Origin: Sphingobacterium faecium
GTDB lineage: Bacteria > Bacteroidota > Bacteroidia > Sphingobacteriales > Sphingobacteriaceae
Direction of reading: 5' to 3'
NCBI RefSeq assembly: GCF_003054045.1
Contig: NZ_QBKH01000002.1
Span: 558,001-622,000 of the forward strand
Length of the DNA: 64,000 bases
Part shown: piece by piece, positions 18,127 through 28,031 of the stretch
How positions within the stretch are numbered: the first letter of the stretch is position 1
Layout: every line of letters starts with the position of its first letter
Position numbers and translations under genes: made by a program
The notes under the pieces: generated by a model
What the model was told of the DNA's origin: nothing
The model's input: only the letters and a program-made list of their open reading frames with translations
Database searches by the model: none

Positions 18127-19668
18127 ATGGAAGATCAAGCATTATTTATTGAAAAAGTAAAAGCATCCTATAATCCAAAAGGTACCTATATTTATTTAGG
18201 AGCGGGTATTTTAGATGGAAATATTCTTGCAGAAGCCCAGGTTAATTTGGCTTTAAAAATGATGAATCGTCATGGTTTGATTGCTGGGGCAACTGGAACA
18301 GGTAAAACACGTACGTTGCAATTGATCGCAGAACAGTTATCCGACAGTGGAGTTCCTGTTTTCATGTTGGATGTAAAAGGTGACTTATCTGGGTTAGCTG
18401 TAGAAGGACAGACCAATCAAGCTCTAATTGATAGAGGAAATGCTGTTGGCGTTTCATTTCAGCCCGCTAGTTTTCCCGTTGAATTGTTTTCATTGACAGG
18501 AAATAAAGGTACCACTATGCGTCTTAAAGTATCCGATGTTGGTCCGATTCTATTAGCACGTATTTTGGAATTGAATGATACACAAACTGGAGTTTTAGCC
18601 GCAATATTTAAATATGCGCAAGATCACAATATGCCCTTAGTTGATTTTAATGATATTAAAAAGTTATTAAGTTATTTGGCAGATGGTCCCGGCAGTGAAG
18701 AGATTAAAGATGATTATGGGAAAATAAGTAAATCAAGTTCTGGAACTATTTTACGTAAAATAGTGGCGATAGAACAACAAGGAGTAGCCCATATATTTGG
18801 CGAGAAGGAATTTGATATTCAAGATTTATTTCAAAAAGTAGATGGTAAGGGTGTTATTAGTTTATTGAATATTTCGGATGTTCAGGATCAGCCTGTGCTA
18901 TTTTCCACTTTTTTATTAAGTATTCTAGCACAATTGTTTAAAAATCTACCTGAGGTAGGAGACTTGGATAAACCAAAATTGGTTTTCTTTTTTGATGAAG
19001 CCCATCTGTTATTTAAAGATGCTTCAAAAGCTTTTATGACACAAGTCGAGCAAATTGTCAGATTGATTCGTTCCAAAGGAATCGGTGTTTTCTTTTGTAC
19101 CCAATCGCCGACAGATGTTCCAGAAACTGTTTTAGCTCAATTGGGTAATCGTGTTCAGCACGCTTTACGTGCTTTTACACCTAATGATGCAGAGAACTTA
19201 AGAAAGACCGTTAAGACTTATCCAAAATCAGATTTTTATGCTATTGATCAAATCTTGACATCATTAGGAACTGGACAGGCATTGATTACGGTGTTAAATG
19301 ATAAAGGTATTCCCACGGAAGTTGTGGCTACGCATCTTGTCCCAGCTCGAGCTGTAATGGGACCTGCAGATGCGGTTACTTATGATCAGCTTTTGAAGCA
19401 GTCTGATCTGTATACCAAATATCAGCAGCGCGAAGAAAATCGTTCCGCAGCAGAGATAATCGATGAGAAAATGCAAATTGCAACACAGCAACAGGAGCAA
19501 TTGAGTCGTGAAAAAGAAGAAGCAAAGCGTTCAAAAAGTACTTCTAGAAGACAGACACCATTAGAAGCAGCACAAAAAACGGCAACAACTACCTTAGCTC
19601 GTGAGGGTGTCAAGCTGTTAGGGAAATTAGCAAGTGGTTTGTTAACAGCATTCTTTAAGAAAAAGTAA
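18127..19668 (+). CDS. HerA-like helicase-domain ATPase (DUF853/YjgR family)
   Basis: This 513-residue P-loop ATPase matches the YjgR/DUF853 family, related to the HerA/FtsK group. Walker A is GATGTGKT at residues 54-61. Walker B is FFFDEAHLLF in the second half, and VIRSKGIGVFFCTQSPTD-like sequence (IRSKGIGVFFCTQ) supports the family. The C-terminal 90 residues are charged and coiled-coil-like (QQQEQLSREKEEAKRSK), ending in a short hydrophobic stretch. The cellular role of this family is not established. It stands alone, with the nucleotidyltransferase gene 55 nt downstream. Confidence 0.9.
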   Translation: MEDQALFIEKVKASYNPKGTYIYLGAGILDGNILAEAQVNLALKMMNRHGLIAGATGTGKTRTLQLIAEQLSDSGVPVFMLDVKGDLSGLAVEGQTNQALIDRGNAVGVSFQPASFPVELFSLTGNKGTTMRLKVSDVGPILLARILELNDTQTGVLAAIFKYAQDHNMPLVDFNDIKKLLSYLADGPGSEEIKDDYGKISKSSSGTILRKIVAIEQQGVAHIFGEKEFDIQDLFQKVDGKGVISLLNISDVQDQPVLFSTFLLSILAQLFKNLPEVGDLDKPKLVFFFDEAHLLFKDASKAFMTQVEQIVRLIRSKGIGVFFCTQSPTDVPETVLAQLGNRVQHALRAFTPNDAENLRKTVKTYPKSDFYAIDQILTSLGTGQALITVLNDKGIPTEVVATHLVPARAVMGPADAVTYDQLLKQSDLYTKYQQREENRSAAEIIDEKMQIATQQQEQLSREKEEAKRSKSTSRRQTPLEAAQKTATTTLAREGVKLLGKLASGLLTAFFKKK

Positions 19669-19723
19669 TCTAATATGTATATATTTGCAAAAATTTAAAC
19701 TAGAAACGACCTAGAAATTGGAT

Positions 19724-20635
19724 ATGAGTAAACCAACTTTATTAATTTTGGCAGCAGGTATGGCTAGCCGTTACGGATCATTGAAACAGATCGATGCTTT
19801 TGGGCCTCACGGCGAAACTATTATTGATTATTCTATCTATGATGCTATCAATGCTGGATTTGGCAAAGTAGTATTTATAATTCGTGAAGAATTTTTAGAT
19901 AAAATGAAAGAGGTCTTTGACGAAAAATTGAAAGGAAAGATTGAAGTAGATTATGCTTTCCAAGATTTTGATTTAAAGAAATATGGTATTGACCGTGAAA
20001 TAGAGCGTGCTAAACCTTGGGGTACTGCACACGCTGTATTGAGTGCTAAAAATAATGTCAATGAACCTTTTTGTGTGATCAATGCTGATGATTTTTATGG
20101 TACAGACTCCTACCAAAAAATGGCAAAATTCTTAACAACCGAAGTATCAGATGAGCAAATGGCGTTAATGGGATTTCAAGTAGGCAATACGCTATCCGAT
20201 TATGGTTATGTATCTAGAGGCGTTTGTGAGGTAAGTCCTTCTGGACATATGGAAAGTGTAACAGAACGCACCAAAATTTATTATAAAGAACTTGAAGGTG
20301 AGAAAAAGATTGTCTTTGAAGAAGGCGATGTAATTACCGAGTTAGATCCAAAAAGCCGCGTATCTATGAATTTTTGGGGTTTCACTCCGAAGGTTTTTGA
20401 AGTTGCAGAAGGCATGTTTAAAGATTTCGTTGAAAAAAATGCGGAAGACCCTAAGTCAGAGTTTTTTATCCCTTCTGTAGCCGATTATTTGGTGCAAACT
20501 AAGCAAGCCGATTTTAAAGTTATCCCCACTTCATCAAAATGGTTCGGTGTTACCTATAAAGAAGATAAGGAAATTGTGCAGGCGTCGATTTTGAAATTGA
20601 TCGCCGATGGAGCATATCCAGAAAAATTATTTTAA
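19724..20635 (+). CDS. Sugar-phosphate nucleotidyltransferase family protein
   Basis: The roughly 303-residue product has a Rossmann-like nucleotidyltransferase fold: LLILAAGMASRYGSLKQ gives the nucleotide-binding GxG-x-R-K region, PWGTAHAVLSA is the second nucleotide motif, and INADDFYG is the metal-binding acidic motif. Such enzymes make NDP-sugars from sugar-1-phosphates; the sugar cannot be assigned. ATG at 19724 is preferred; the frame also opens at TTG 19718, two codons earlier. A terminator follows at 20659. Confidence 0.85.
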   Translation: MSKPTLLILAAGMASRYGSLKQIDAFGPHGETIIDYSIYDAINAGFGKVVFIIREEFLDKMKEVFDEKLKGKIEVDYAFQDFDLKKYGIDREIERAKPWGTAHAVLSAKNNVNEPFCVINADDFYGTDSYQKMAKFLTTEVSDEQMALMGFQVGNTLSDYGYVSRGVCEVSPSGHMESVTERTKIYYKELEGEKKIVFEEGDVITELDPKSRVSMNFWGFTPKVFEVAEGMFKDFVEKNAEDPKSEFFIPSVADYLVQTKQADFKVIPTSSKWFGVTYKEDKEIVQASILKLIADGAYPEKLF

Positions 20636-20658
20636 GATATAATCATAGTATTTTTCGT

Positions 20659-20690
20659 AAACCCGTAACAAATGTTGCGGGTTTTTTTTA
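20659..20690 (+). terminator. Terminator after the nucleotidyltransferase gene
   Basis: AAACCCG (20659-20665) pairs with CGGGTTT (20678-20684), with an inner AAC/GTT pair around a 4-nt loop, and runs into a T-tract. Confidence 0.88.
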
Positions 20691-20742
20691 TGTTTGAATA
20701 TTAGGAAGTATTTTCATCCTAGGAGTCAAGTCCATTATAAAC

Positions 20743-21423
20743 ATGAAAAAAATATTGAAAGTGTTATTATATATTCTGATCACTATAATCGTGATCGCCT
20801 TTGTGTACTGGCTGTCCGAACGCATTCTTTCACGCATGAGTGCGCATAGGGAACCGTCTATGATTCCTAAACAGGTGACTGTGTACATCATGTCCAATGG
20901 TGTTCATACAGATCTGGTATTACCTGTTAAAACCAATCAGATCGATTGGTCTGTTTTGTTTCCATTTCAAAATAATAAGGGAAAAGAAACAAATTATAGT
21001 TATATGGGAGTGGGATGGGGTGATAAAGGCTTTTATTTAAATACTCCAGAATGGAAAGATCTAAAAGCTTCTACTGCATTTGTTGCTGCGACCGGTATTG
21101 GGGAGACAGCACTTCACGTAACTTATCATAACGAAATAACGGAAAGCGAGCTCTGCTTTAAGTACATGATTGATACTGTACAATACCAGTCCCTCATTGA
21201 TTTTGTAAAATTGTCTTTAGAGTATAATGATGAAAATAAACCAATTGTAATCAATACGAATGCACAATACGGAGATTCAGATGCTTTTTATGAAGCAAAG
21301 GGGTCCTATAGTATGTTTTACTCGTGTAACACCTGGACGAATGAAGCCTTAAAAAAAGCAAATATGCCAGCAGGTATTTGGGCAACATTAGATAAAGGTA
21401 TATTGAGCCACTACAAAAAGTAA
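20743..21423 (+). CDS. DUF2459 / TIGR02117 family protein
   Basis: This 226-residue protein has an N-terminal transmembrane anchor (residues about 5-25, ILKVLLYILITIIVIAFVYW) and a periplasmic domain. The family signature is visible in VYIMSNGVHTDLVLPV, YMGVGWGDKGFYL, TALHVTYH and FYSCNTWTNEALKKA. The conserved His, Asp and Cys of these motifs look like a possible hydrolase site, but no activity is established. Family members were first noted near urease genes; no urease is present here. It is monocistronic, closed by the hairpin at 21544. Confidence 0.85.
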   Translation: MKKILKVLLYILITIIVIAFVYWLSERILSRMSAHREPSMIPKQVTVYIMSNGVHTDLVLPVKTNQIDWSVLFPFQNNKGKETNYSYMGVGWGDKGFYLNTPEWKDLKASTAFVAATGIGETALHVTYHNEITESELCFKYMIDTVQYQSLIDFVKLSLEYNDENKPIVINTNAQYGDSDAFYEAKGSYSMFYSCNTWTNEALKKANMPAGIWATLDKGILSHYKK

Positions 21424-21543
21424 TGGTATTGATCAAACGACCATTTAGCAGTTGATTGAAACCTTTTTTGTCGTGCTATGATATCAGGATTGATACATGC
21501 ACATTATACTATGACAAAGTATGGATCTGATAAAATAAGTTAT

Positions 21544-21577
21544 AAAAAAAGCTCGAAGACTAATCTTCGAGCTTTTT
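21544..21577. terminator. Bidirectional terminator between the DUF2459 gene and dnaK
   Basis: A run of A, stem GCTCGAAGA (21551-21559), loop ctaa, stem TCTTCGAGC (21564-21572) and a run of T. It serves both convergent genes. Confidence 0.93.
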
Positions 21578-21598
21578 AATATTGGAGGAGAAGTTAGA

Positions 21599-23500
21599 TT
21601 ACTTAACTTCTTCGTATTCTACGTCAGTTACGTCATCACCACCTTGGTTACCGTTGTTTGCTTGACCAGCATCACCTTGAGGTTGTGAACCACCTTGTGA
21701 GGCCGCATACATCTCTTCAGAAGCAGCATTCCAAGCATTGTTCAATTCTGCAGAAGCAGTATCGATATCAGCAAAGCTTCTAGCTTCAAAAGCTGCTTTT
21801 AATTTTACTAAACCAGCTTCGATAGGCGCTTTTTTATCTGCAGAGATTTTGTCTCCGTATTCTTTTAATTGTTTTTCTGTTGAGAAAATCAAAGCATCAG
21901 CACCATTGATTTTGTCAGCTTCTTCTTTCATTTTTTGATCCGCTTCAGCATTTGCTTCAGCTTCCTCTTTCATTTTTTTGATTTCTTCGTCAGATAAACC
22001 AGATGAAGCTTCGATACGAATATTTTGCTCTTTTCCAGTTGCTTTATCTTTAGCAGAAACTTTGATGATACCGTTTGCATCGATGTCAAATGTGACTTCA
22101 ATTTGAGGCACACCACGAGGAGCAGAAGGGATATCATTTAAGTGGAAACGGCCAATCGTACGGTTTTGAGCTGCCATTGGACGCTCTCCTTGTAAGATAT
22201 GGATTTCAACAGATGGTTGATTGTCTGAAGCAGTTGAGAACGTTTCCGATTTTTTAGTAGGAATAGTTGTATTCGCTTCAATTAATTTAGTCATTACACC
22301 ACCCATTGTTTCGATACCTAATGATAAAGGAGTAACGTCTAATAATAATACGTCTTTCACTTCACCAGTCAATACACCACCTTGAATAGCAGCACCTAAT
22401 GCAACAACTTCATCCGGGTTAACACCTTTAGAAGGCTCTTTTCCGAAGAAAGCTTTTACTGCATCAACGATTGCAGGAATACGTGTAGAACCACCAACTA
22501 AGATAATCTCATCGATATCACCTGTGCTGAATCCAGCATTTTTCAATGCAGAACGACAAGGATCGATTGTACGTTTGATCAAGTCAGCAGCTAAGCTCTC
22601 AAATTTAGCACGTGATAATGGGCGTACTAAGTGTTTAGGGCCTGTAGCATCTGCAGTGATGTATGGTAAGTTGATCTCTGTAGAAGTTGTGCTCGATAAT
22701 TCAATTTTAGCTTTCTCAGCAGCTTCTTTCAAACGTTGCAATGCCATTGGATCTTTTTTCAAGTCAAAGCCATTGTTTTCGTTTTTAAACTCATCATTCA
22801 ACCAGTTGATGATTACGTTGTCAAAATCATCACCACCTAAGTGAGTATCACCATCAGTAGATTTTACTTCAAATACACCATCACCTAATTCTAATACAGA
22901 AACGTCATGTGTACCACCACCACAGTCAAAAACAACAATTTTCATGTCTTTGTGTGCTTTATCTAAACCATAAGCTAAAGCTGCAGCTGTTGGTTCGTTG
23001 ATGATACGTTTGACAGTTAAACCAGCGATTTCACCAGCTTCTTTAGTTGCTTGACGCTGTGCATCATTAAAGTATGCAGGAACTGTAATAACAGCTTCAG
23101 TTACTTCTTGACCTAAGAAATCCTCTGCAGTTTTCTTCATTTTTTGAAGAATCATAGCCGAAATTTCTTGAGGCGTATATTTGCGGTCGTCAATTTCTAC
23201 ACGTGGTGTATTATTGTCGCCTTTTACTACATTGTAAGGTACATGTTGCGCTTCTTTTATAGACTCATCATATGATAAACCCATAAAGCGTTTAATAGAA
23301 TAAATAGTTTTAGTTGGGTTTGTGATCGCTTGACGTTTTGCTGGATCACCAACCTTACGTTCTCCACCTTCAACAAAAGCAACGATAGAAGGTGTTGTAC
23401 GTTTACCTTCATTGTTAGCAATAACTACCGGCTCGTTACCTTCCATTACAGCAACACATGAATTGGTCGTACCTAAGTCGATTCCTATTATTTTAGACAT
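21599..23500 (-). CDS. dnaK: Molecular chaperone DnaK (Hsp70)
   Basis: The 633-residue protein is a full-length Hsp70, an ATP-driven chaperone working with DnaJ and GrpE. The actin-like ATPase domain shows [16 protein letters not shown] at the N terminus, [14 protein letters not shown] and [10 protein letters not shown]. The substrate-binding domain and helical lid follow, and the C terminus ends in a Gly/Gln-rich linker and the typical [11 protein letters not shown] tail. dnaJ and grpE are not adjacent. The upstream divergent region holds dyads and a sigma-54-like site that may control heat induction. Confidence 0.99.
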   Translation of the reverse strand: MSKIIGIDLGTTNSCVAVMEGNEPVVIANNEGKRTTPSIVAFVEGGERKVGDPAKRQAITNPTKTIYSIKRFMGLSYDESIKEAQHVPYNVVKGDNNTPRVEIDDRKYTPQEISAMILQKMKKTAEDFLGQEVTEAVITVPAYFNDAQRQATKEAGEIAGLTVKRIINEPTAAALAYGLDKAHKDMKIVVFDCGGGTHDVSVLELGDGVFEVKSTDGDTHLGGDDFDNVIINWLNDEFKNENNGFDLKKDPMALQRLKEAAEKAKIELSSTTSTEINLPYITADATGPKHLVRPLSRAKFESLAADLIKRTIDPCRSALKNAGFSTGDIDEIILVGGSTRIPAIVDAVKAFFGKEPSKGVNPDEVVALGAAIQGGVLTGEVKDVLLLDVTPLSLGIETMGGVMTKLIEANTTIPTKKSETFSTASDNQPSVEIHILQGERPMAAQNRTIGRFHLNDIPSAPRGVPQIEVTFDIDANGIIKVSAKDKATGKEQNIRIEASSGLSDEEIKKMKEEAEANAEADQKMKEEADKINGADALIFSTEKQLKEYGDKISADKKAPIEAGLVKLKAAFEARSFADIDTASAELNNAWNAASEEMYAASQGGSQPQGDAGQANNGNQGGDDVTDVEYEEVK

Positions 23501-23546
23501 ATTATATATATTTATTTTTTACTAATCTGTTTGTATATCTACCCTA

Positions 23547-23563
23547 ATCAACCCTTGTGCCAA
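23547..23563 (-). promoter_or_regulatory. Sigma-54-like promoter candidate for dnaK
   Basis: On the minus strand TTGGCAC, 5 nt, TTGAT matches the -24/-12 layout (TGGCAC-N5-TTGC) except for GA instead of GC at -12. It lies about 47-63 nt upstream of the dnaK ATG, a plausible promoter distance. The -12 mismatch makes this tentative. Confidence 0.35.
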
Positions 23564-23616
23564 TCATTTTGTTTGCTTGAAATTGAATGAAATTAGCAAT
23601 ATAACGTCAGGATTGG

Positions 23617-23681
23617 TGACAAACTGTCATTTCTGTGTTTCTTTGTTATGTCTGAATTGTACAAATGGCAAAATTTTGTCA
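23617..23681. promoter_or_regulatory. Two dyads in the dnaK/thioredoxin divergent region
   Basis: TGACA-aac-TGTCA (23617-23629) and the near-perfect palindrome TGGCAAAATTTTGTCA (23666-23681) share TGNCA/TGTCA half-sites. They lie between the two divergent starts and look like operators for a dimeric regulator. The regulator is unknown. Confidence 0.4.
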
Positions 23682-23711
23682 TATTGTGTCCCTAAATAAA
23701 AAAGCTATTTT

Positions 23712-24263
23712 ATGCAGTTCGAAGAATACATATCTTATTTTCAAACCATATTAGACAATCCTCAGCAATACGAAGGCTATCAGGATGAAGAAATTTTAAC
23801 CTATACGAAGCTGAATTGGTCGCGTATGAACCGTTGGTTGAAAAAATTTGAACCAAATGCTGATACCATTTCTTTTATCAATGGTATATCAACAAAGCAA
23901 CATTGGATTTTGATCACAGAACCTTGGTGTGGAGATGCGGCTCATTCAGTGCCTATGATTTACCAATTGGTCAAAAACAACCCAGCTATTGTATTGGATA
24001 TTCAATTGCGTGATTCGGAGCCTTATGAAATAGAAAATTACTTGACCAATGGGGGCAAATCTATTCCTAAACTAATCGTTCGTAATGAACAGGGAGATGA
24101 TGTTGCTGTTTGGGGACCACGCCCTCAAGGATGCACAGATTTATTTGTCATGATGAAAGACAGGGGAGCTGAATTTCATGAGATCAAAGAAGAAATTCAA
24201 AAATGGTACAATCATGATAAAGGAATTGCGATACAGCAAGAACTAGTAAGCATACTATCCTGA
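23712..24263 (+). CDS. Thioredoxin-fold family protein with single active-site cysteine
   Basis: The 183-residue product has a helical N-terminal region and then a thioredoxin-like fold: WILITEPWCGDAAHSVP (C73 at the usual first-cysteine position), a VLDIQLRD strand and the cis-proline region GGKSIPKLIV. The canonical CxxC is reduced to CGDA, so a dithiol exchange as in thioredoxin is not expected. No signal peptide is present, so it is cytoplasmic. It is divergent from dnaK and may share stress control (inference). It ends in the 20-bp hairpin at 24268. Confidence 0.85.
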   Translation: MQFEEYISYFQTILDNPQQYEGYQDEEILTYTKLNWSRMNRWLKKFEPNADTISFINGISTKQHWILITEPWCGDAAHSVPMIYQLVKNNPAIVLDIQLRDSEPYEIENYLTNGGKSIPKLIVRNEQGDDVAVWGPRPQGCTDLFVMMKDRGAEFHEIKEEIQKWYNHDKGIAIQQELVSILS

Positions 24264-24267
24264 TCAG

Positions 24268-24311
24268 AAATATTAGAACAGATTATTAGTAAATAATCTG
24301 TTCTAATATTT
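24268..24311. terminator. 20-bp perfect hairpin, shared terminator
   Basis: Two 20-nt arms (24268-24287 and 24292-24311) pair without mismatch around AGTA. It lies after the thioredoxin-fold gene and its right arm encodes the last codons of the convergent GLPGLI gene. The A/T-rich arm ends supply a T-rich tail on either strand. Confidence 0.8.
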
Positions 24312-25176
24312 GTCTTCTTTGTTCAGATTCATTGCCTCCTCTACCTCTAAATATACTGCCAGAAAGCAATTTAAAAAATTCATTAGCGGTCATTTCCTTT
24401 GCTTTTTTATCTCTCCAAGAATTTGAAATTCCATCATTGGTAAACTTGACTTCGGTAGCCCAATAATTAATATGCATTTCAGGAATGACAAGTCCTAGTA
24501 TCATACCTGGCAATCCGTTAGTTAGGACTGGACCGGCAGATACCGGAATCTCTTCTGAGTAAAATGCAATGAGGTATAACGAATCTTTTGTTGCTCCATT
24601 GACACGCCTACATTCATAACCAGCAATGGTTCTAAATTCATCCGTGAATCGCCAAGTAACTTGTTGAAGACTGTCCTTAATCAGGATTTTTTCATCTATT
24701 TGTAATTGGACCTCTGAAATTCTGGATTTTAGATTTTGAACATATATTTTATCGCCCATTTTATTGTTTCCTCTCATCATTCCTCCCATACGATTACCGC
24801 CTGTATTATTATTTCTTGGTGATCCACCTGTACCACCTCGAGAACCTCCGCTTGAGGAGCGACCACCTTTTGTAATGCTAGGAGCTGTCATTGTTGATTT
24901 TACTGGTGTACCCATATCGATAGGAGACATTACAGTTTGAGTTTCATCAAACTGTAATAGGAAGTTTGATGTCGAACTTTCGGGCATCTCGTCGATATTT
25001 CCCATATACATCATCCCCCTATTACCTCCATGTTTTGCCATTAGATCTCGCATTCGTGCTTTCGTGTACACGACTTTCTCATATTGGATGCTTCCTTTCG
25101 TTGCAAAGTATGCATGTTGAGCAAATGAGTCTAGACCCAGCAACAAAAGGATAAAACTTATTAATAATCTAATCAT
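24286..25176 (-). CDS. GLPGLI family protein
   Basis: This 296-residue exported protein has a signal peptide (about residues 1-19, ending LDSFAQ). It carries the family's name motif as GLPGMIL in TNGLPGMILGLVIPE, after the GYECRRVNG strand typical of the family. A Gly/Ser/Arg/Asn-rich low-complexity insert (about residues 105-140) is unusual. GLPGLI proteins are periplasmic beta-rich proteins of unknown function encoded beside TonB-receptor-like barrels in Bacteroidota. Here the start overlaps the end of the barrel gene by 8 nt, so they form an operon. Its terminal codons form one arm of the hairpin at 24268. Confidence 0.9.
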   Translation of the reverse strand: MIRLLISFILLLLGLDSFAQHAYFATKGSIQYEKVVYTKARMRDLMAKHGGNRGMMYMGNIDEMPESSTSNFLLQFDETQTVMSPIDMGTPVKSTMTAPSITKGGRSSSGGSRGGTGGSPRNNNTGGNRMGGMMRGNNKMGDKIYVQNLKSRISEVQLQIDEKILIKDSLQQVTWRFTDEFRTIAGYECRRVNGATKDSLYLIAFYSEEIPVSAGPVLTNGLPGMILGLVIPEMHINYWATEVKFTNDGISNSWRDKKAKEMTANEFFKLLSGSIFRGRGGNESEQRRQILEQIIY

Positions 25177-27838
25177 TTTTCTTTCCTAAGTTTTTGTTAA
25201 AATCCCATTTCAATCCCACCATAAAATACTGCGTCAGGAGCTGTTGCTGTGATTCAGAAAAATTACTGCTATCAAATGATCGATTGATGGTATTGAAAGT
25301 TTTAAAAATATCAAAAGCTTTTAAGCTCAATTGAAGATTATTACTCATCAATTTTTTATTCAATTCAAGGTTCATATAAAATTGATGAATAGCCTTTGTG
25401 AACACTTTATTTTTGCCTGTATAACCATAGTTTACCACCTGTACCAAATCAAACTTATAAGGCAGGAAATATTTAATGTCAGTATTGAGATTTGTTCTTA
25501 AGCTGTTGTTATTTAATTCAGGTTTTAAAAGAGTTTCTTGTCGATCTATACCGATATTAGTAAAGAAATTAAAATCAATCACTTTAGAATTTTGCTTATT
25601 TAATCCAAAGCCTATATTCGCATTGTAATTCTTAGAATTGTTCAATTCACCATTGATAAAATCGTAACTATTACCATAACTTAGGTTCGCGTTTGGATTG
25701 AATTGAAGTAAATTATTGAACAGTGGTTTACTATACCCTGAATACACTCGGGCAGACCAATTGATTTTATCTTTTATATTTTCATAATTACTAGTCGTAA
25801 CGCCAAGTGTATCGAGCACTCTTTTGTTTGCAATCGGGTTATGTGTGGTACTAATTCCTGCGTTTATATTGAAACTTGAACTTCTCAAAATACTAAAGCT
25901 GTTAAAGTTGAAATTGTAAGAGTTTTCGGTCGATTTCTTTAAATTAGGATTTCCCAATTGTATAAATAACGGATTGGTTAATGGTTGTAAAGATTGCAAT
26001 TGTCCAAAGGTCGGGATTTTATTGGAAGTGCTATAGCTGACCATCAAATTTTTATTTAATGTCAATTTATAATTGATGTTCATATTCAGGTTATTGTCCC
26101 AAAAATTACGTTTTAGGTCAAGATCGCGATAAGTATCGATTAATTTTTGGTTTTTATAGCTTATGGTATTTGAAATATTGACGTTGATCTTGTCTTTGAG
26201 GTTATAGTTGATTTGGATATTAGCCCCTTGATTGAAATTTCTATTTTCTTCATTTTTCGAATATAGAGAATCCAATGTCTTATATTCCCCAAAACCATCT
26301 CCATTATATGAGTTATTAAGACTTTTAGAAATATTGGTATTCATCGTATATCCTAAGGTCAGATACAAATCTTGAAACAATTTTTCATTAAGATTTAAAG
26401 ATGCGCCGATTCGATTGTTCGTACTGGAGTTTACACGTTGTTGATCTAATACCACACTATCAACTAGGTTTTCTCTATAATAATTGGTTGTAGAGTTTAC
26501 CTGTGCAATAGATTTATTTTGCGATAGTTGGGTGTTAAATTGTGCATTTAATGATCTACCGTTGTTATTTAATCTTCTTCTATAATTAATACGAAAATCT
26601 GCATTATCGTTATTGCCTTTAGAATTGTTTCTTTCTTTAAAGGTATTGGTTAATGTAGTGTCGTTATTGGTGATACTGCGATTTGAAGTACTTGTACTTT
26701 GGGAATTTGATTTACCCGCATTAAATTGAACATCCAAATTCTGAATCGAATCAATTTTGAATCTAACTTGTGTTCGAAAATGATTATTTTTAGTATCATC
26801 GTCTGAAGCGCTGCTTCCTGTTGTTTCCCGAGTTTTGTAAGGGAAAACCTCTTTACTATAAGATTCTCTTTCATTAGAAGAGCTATTGTTGCTAAAATTG
26901 TAACTAGAGTTTAAAGACAATCTTTTCTTCAGAAATACATTATCATAATTGACACCAATATTTTTATACTCAGGTTTACCTTGGATGCTCGAATTGGATC
27001 TAATCCGGGAATCATTTTCTCCACCCATATTATTCCAATTACCAGTCAATCCAATACGTTCAGCCTTATTGAATTTGGCGGCAAATAATGCTGCGTCAAA
27101 TAAACCTTTTGTTCCAATAGCAGCATTTGCATTCCCAAAAATTCCCTTTCGCGCTTCTTCTTTTAATACCACATTGACGGTTTTGATACGTACTCCATCG
27201 TCGACCCCAGTTAATTCTGCCTCGTCAGACTTCTTTTCATAGACTTGTACCTTATCGATAGCATCTGCACGGACATTTCGAATGGCAATTTTAGGATCAT
27301 AACCAAAGAACTCTTCACCATCGATTAAGACTTTAGATACCGTTTTTCCTTGCGCTGTGATCGTTCCATCTGAAGAAACGGTCATCCCAGGTAATCTTCT
27401 TAATAAATCTTCGAGCTTAGCATTTTTTTCAGTTTCAAAACTTCCGGCATTATACTCTATCGTATCGCCTTTTATTTTTATCGGTAATTTTTGTGTGATT
27501 ACAACCTCCTCAAGAACATGAGCCCTAGAACTGATTTTAATATCATGTAAATCTATTTTTGCATCTTCTACTGTTATGAGATCACTAAATAATTCAAATT
27601 TTGGATAAGTGATCAGGACACGATAAGATCCTCTTTCCAGTTGCGGAATAGTAAAGTTGCCTTGCTCATTTGTTCGGGTGAAAACTTTCAATATGGAATC
27701 CTGTGCAGATAGTAAAATCACAGAAGCATTCATGAGCGGTTTGTTTTCTCCTTTATCTAATACCTGACCTGTTATGGCGGATTGACCGTAGCTTAATGTT
27801 GTACAAAAAAATAAAAGGAGAAAAAGTATCCTGTTCAT
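25169..27838 (-). CDS. TonB-dependent-receptor-like outer membrane beta-barrel with CarboxypepD_reg domain
   Basis: The 889-residue product has a signal peptide (residues 1-18, TLSYGQ). A carboxypeptidase-regulatory-like beta-sandwich follows (about 20-110, AITGQVLDKGENKPLMNASVIL). Then comes a plug-like domain (about 115-230: LEDLLRRLPGMTVSSDGTIT, KVLIDGEEFFGYDPKIAIRN). The rest is a large Asn/Ser-rich beta-barrel of the OMP_b-brl_3 type. No clear TonB box is seen. Such proteins probably pass or bind extracellular ligands; the ligand is unknown. It is the first gene of an operon with the GLPGLI gene. A -7-like box lies at 27865-27872 on the minus strand. Confidence 0.88.
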   Translation of the reverse strand: MNRILFLLLFFCTTLSYGQSAITGQVLDKGENKPLMNASVILLSAQDSILKVFTRTNEQGNFTIPQLERGSYRVLITYPKFELFSDLITVEDAKIDLHDIKISSRAHVLEEVVITQKLPIKIKGDTIEYNAGSFETEKNAKLEDLLRRLPGMTVSSDGTITAQGKTVSKVLIDGEEFFGYDPKIAIRNVRADAIDKVQVYEKKSDEAELTGVDDGVRIKTVNVVLKEEARKGIFGNANAAIGTKGLFDAALFAAKFNKAERIGLTGNWNNMGGENDSRIRSNSSIQGKPEYKNIGVNYDNVFLKKRLSLNSSYNFSNNSSSNERESYSKEVFPYKTRETTGSSASDDDTKNNHFRTQVRFKIDSIQNLDVQFNAGKSNSQSTSTSNRSITNNDTTLTNTFKERNNSKGNNDNADFRINYRRRLNNNGRSLNAQFNTQLSQNKSIAQVNSTTNYYRENLVDSVVLDQQRVNSSTNNRIGASLNLNEKLFQDLYLTLGYTMNTNISKSLNNSYNGDGFGEYKTLDSLYSKNEENRNFNQGANIQINYNLKDKINVNISNTISYKNQKLIDTYRDLDLKRNFWDNNLNMNINYKLTLNKNLMVSYSTSNKIPTFGQLQSLQPLTNPLFIQLGNPNLKKSTENSYNFNFNSFSILRSSSFNINAGISTTHNPIANKRVLDTLGVTTSNYENIKDKINWSARVYSGYSKPLFNNLLQFNPNANLSYGNSYDFINGELNNSKNYNANIGFGLNKQNSKVIDFNFFTNIGIDRQETLLKPELNNNSLRTNLNTDIKYFLPYKFDLVQVVNYGYTGKNKVFTKAIHQFYMNLELNKKLMSNNLQLSLKAFDIFKTFNTINRSFDSSNFSESQQQLLTQYFMVGLKWDFNKNLGKKND

Positions 27839-28031
27839 AACGGTATTTAGGTGAAGTTATGCCGCAAATATAGAATATAAAGTGGTTCTTAATATTTCTG
27901 TAATCAGAATGTTATACAAACAAACGACTATTAACAATAATTAACAATATACGTGTTTTTTGAACCTGTAGGTGACTATATCATAGTTTATAAATAATAA
28001 ATATTTCTTAGCTTTAAAAAAAATCGCCTTT

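Noticed and set aside
22524..22844. 106-codon open frame antisense to dnaK
   Set aside because: It lies wholly opposite the conserved dnaK ATPase domain; its residues mirror dnaK codons and show no family feature.
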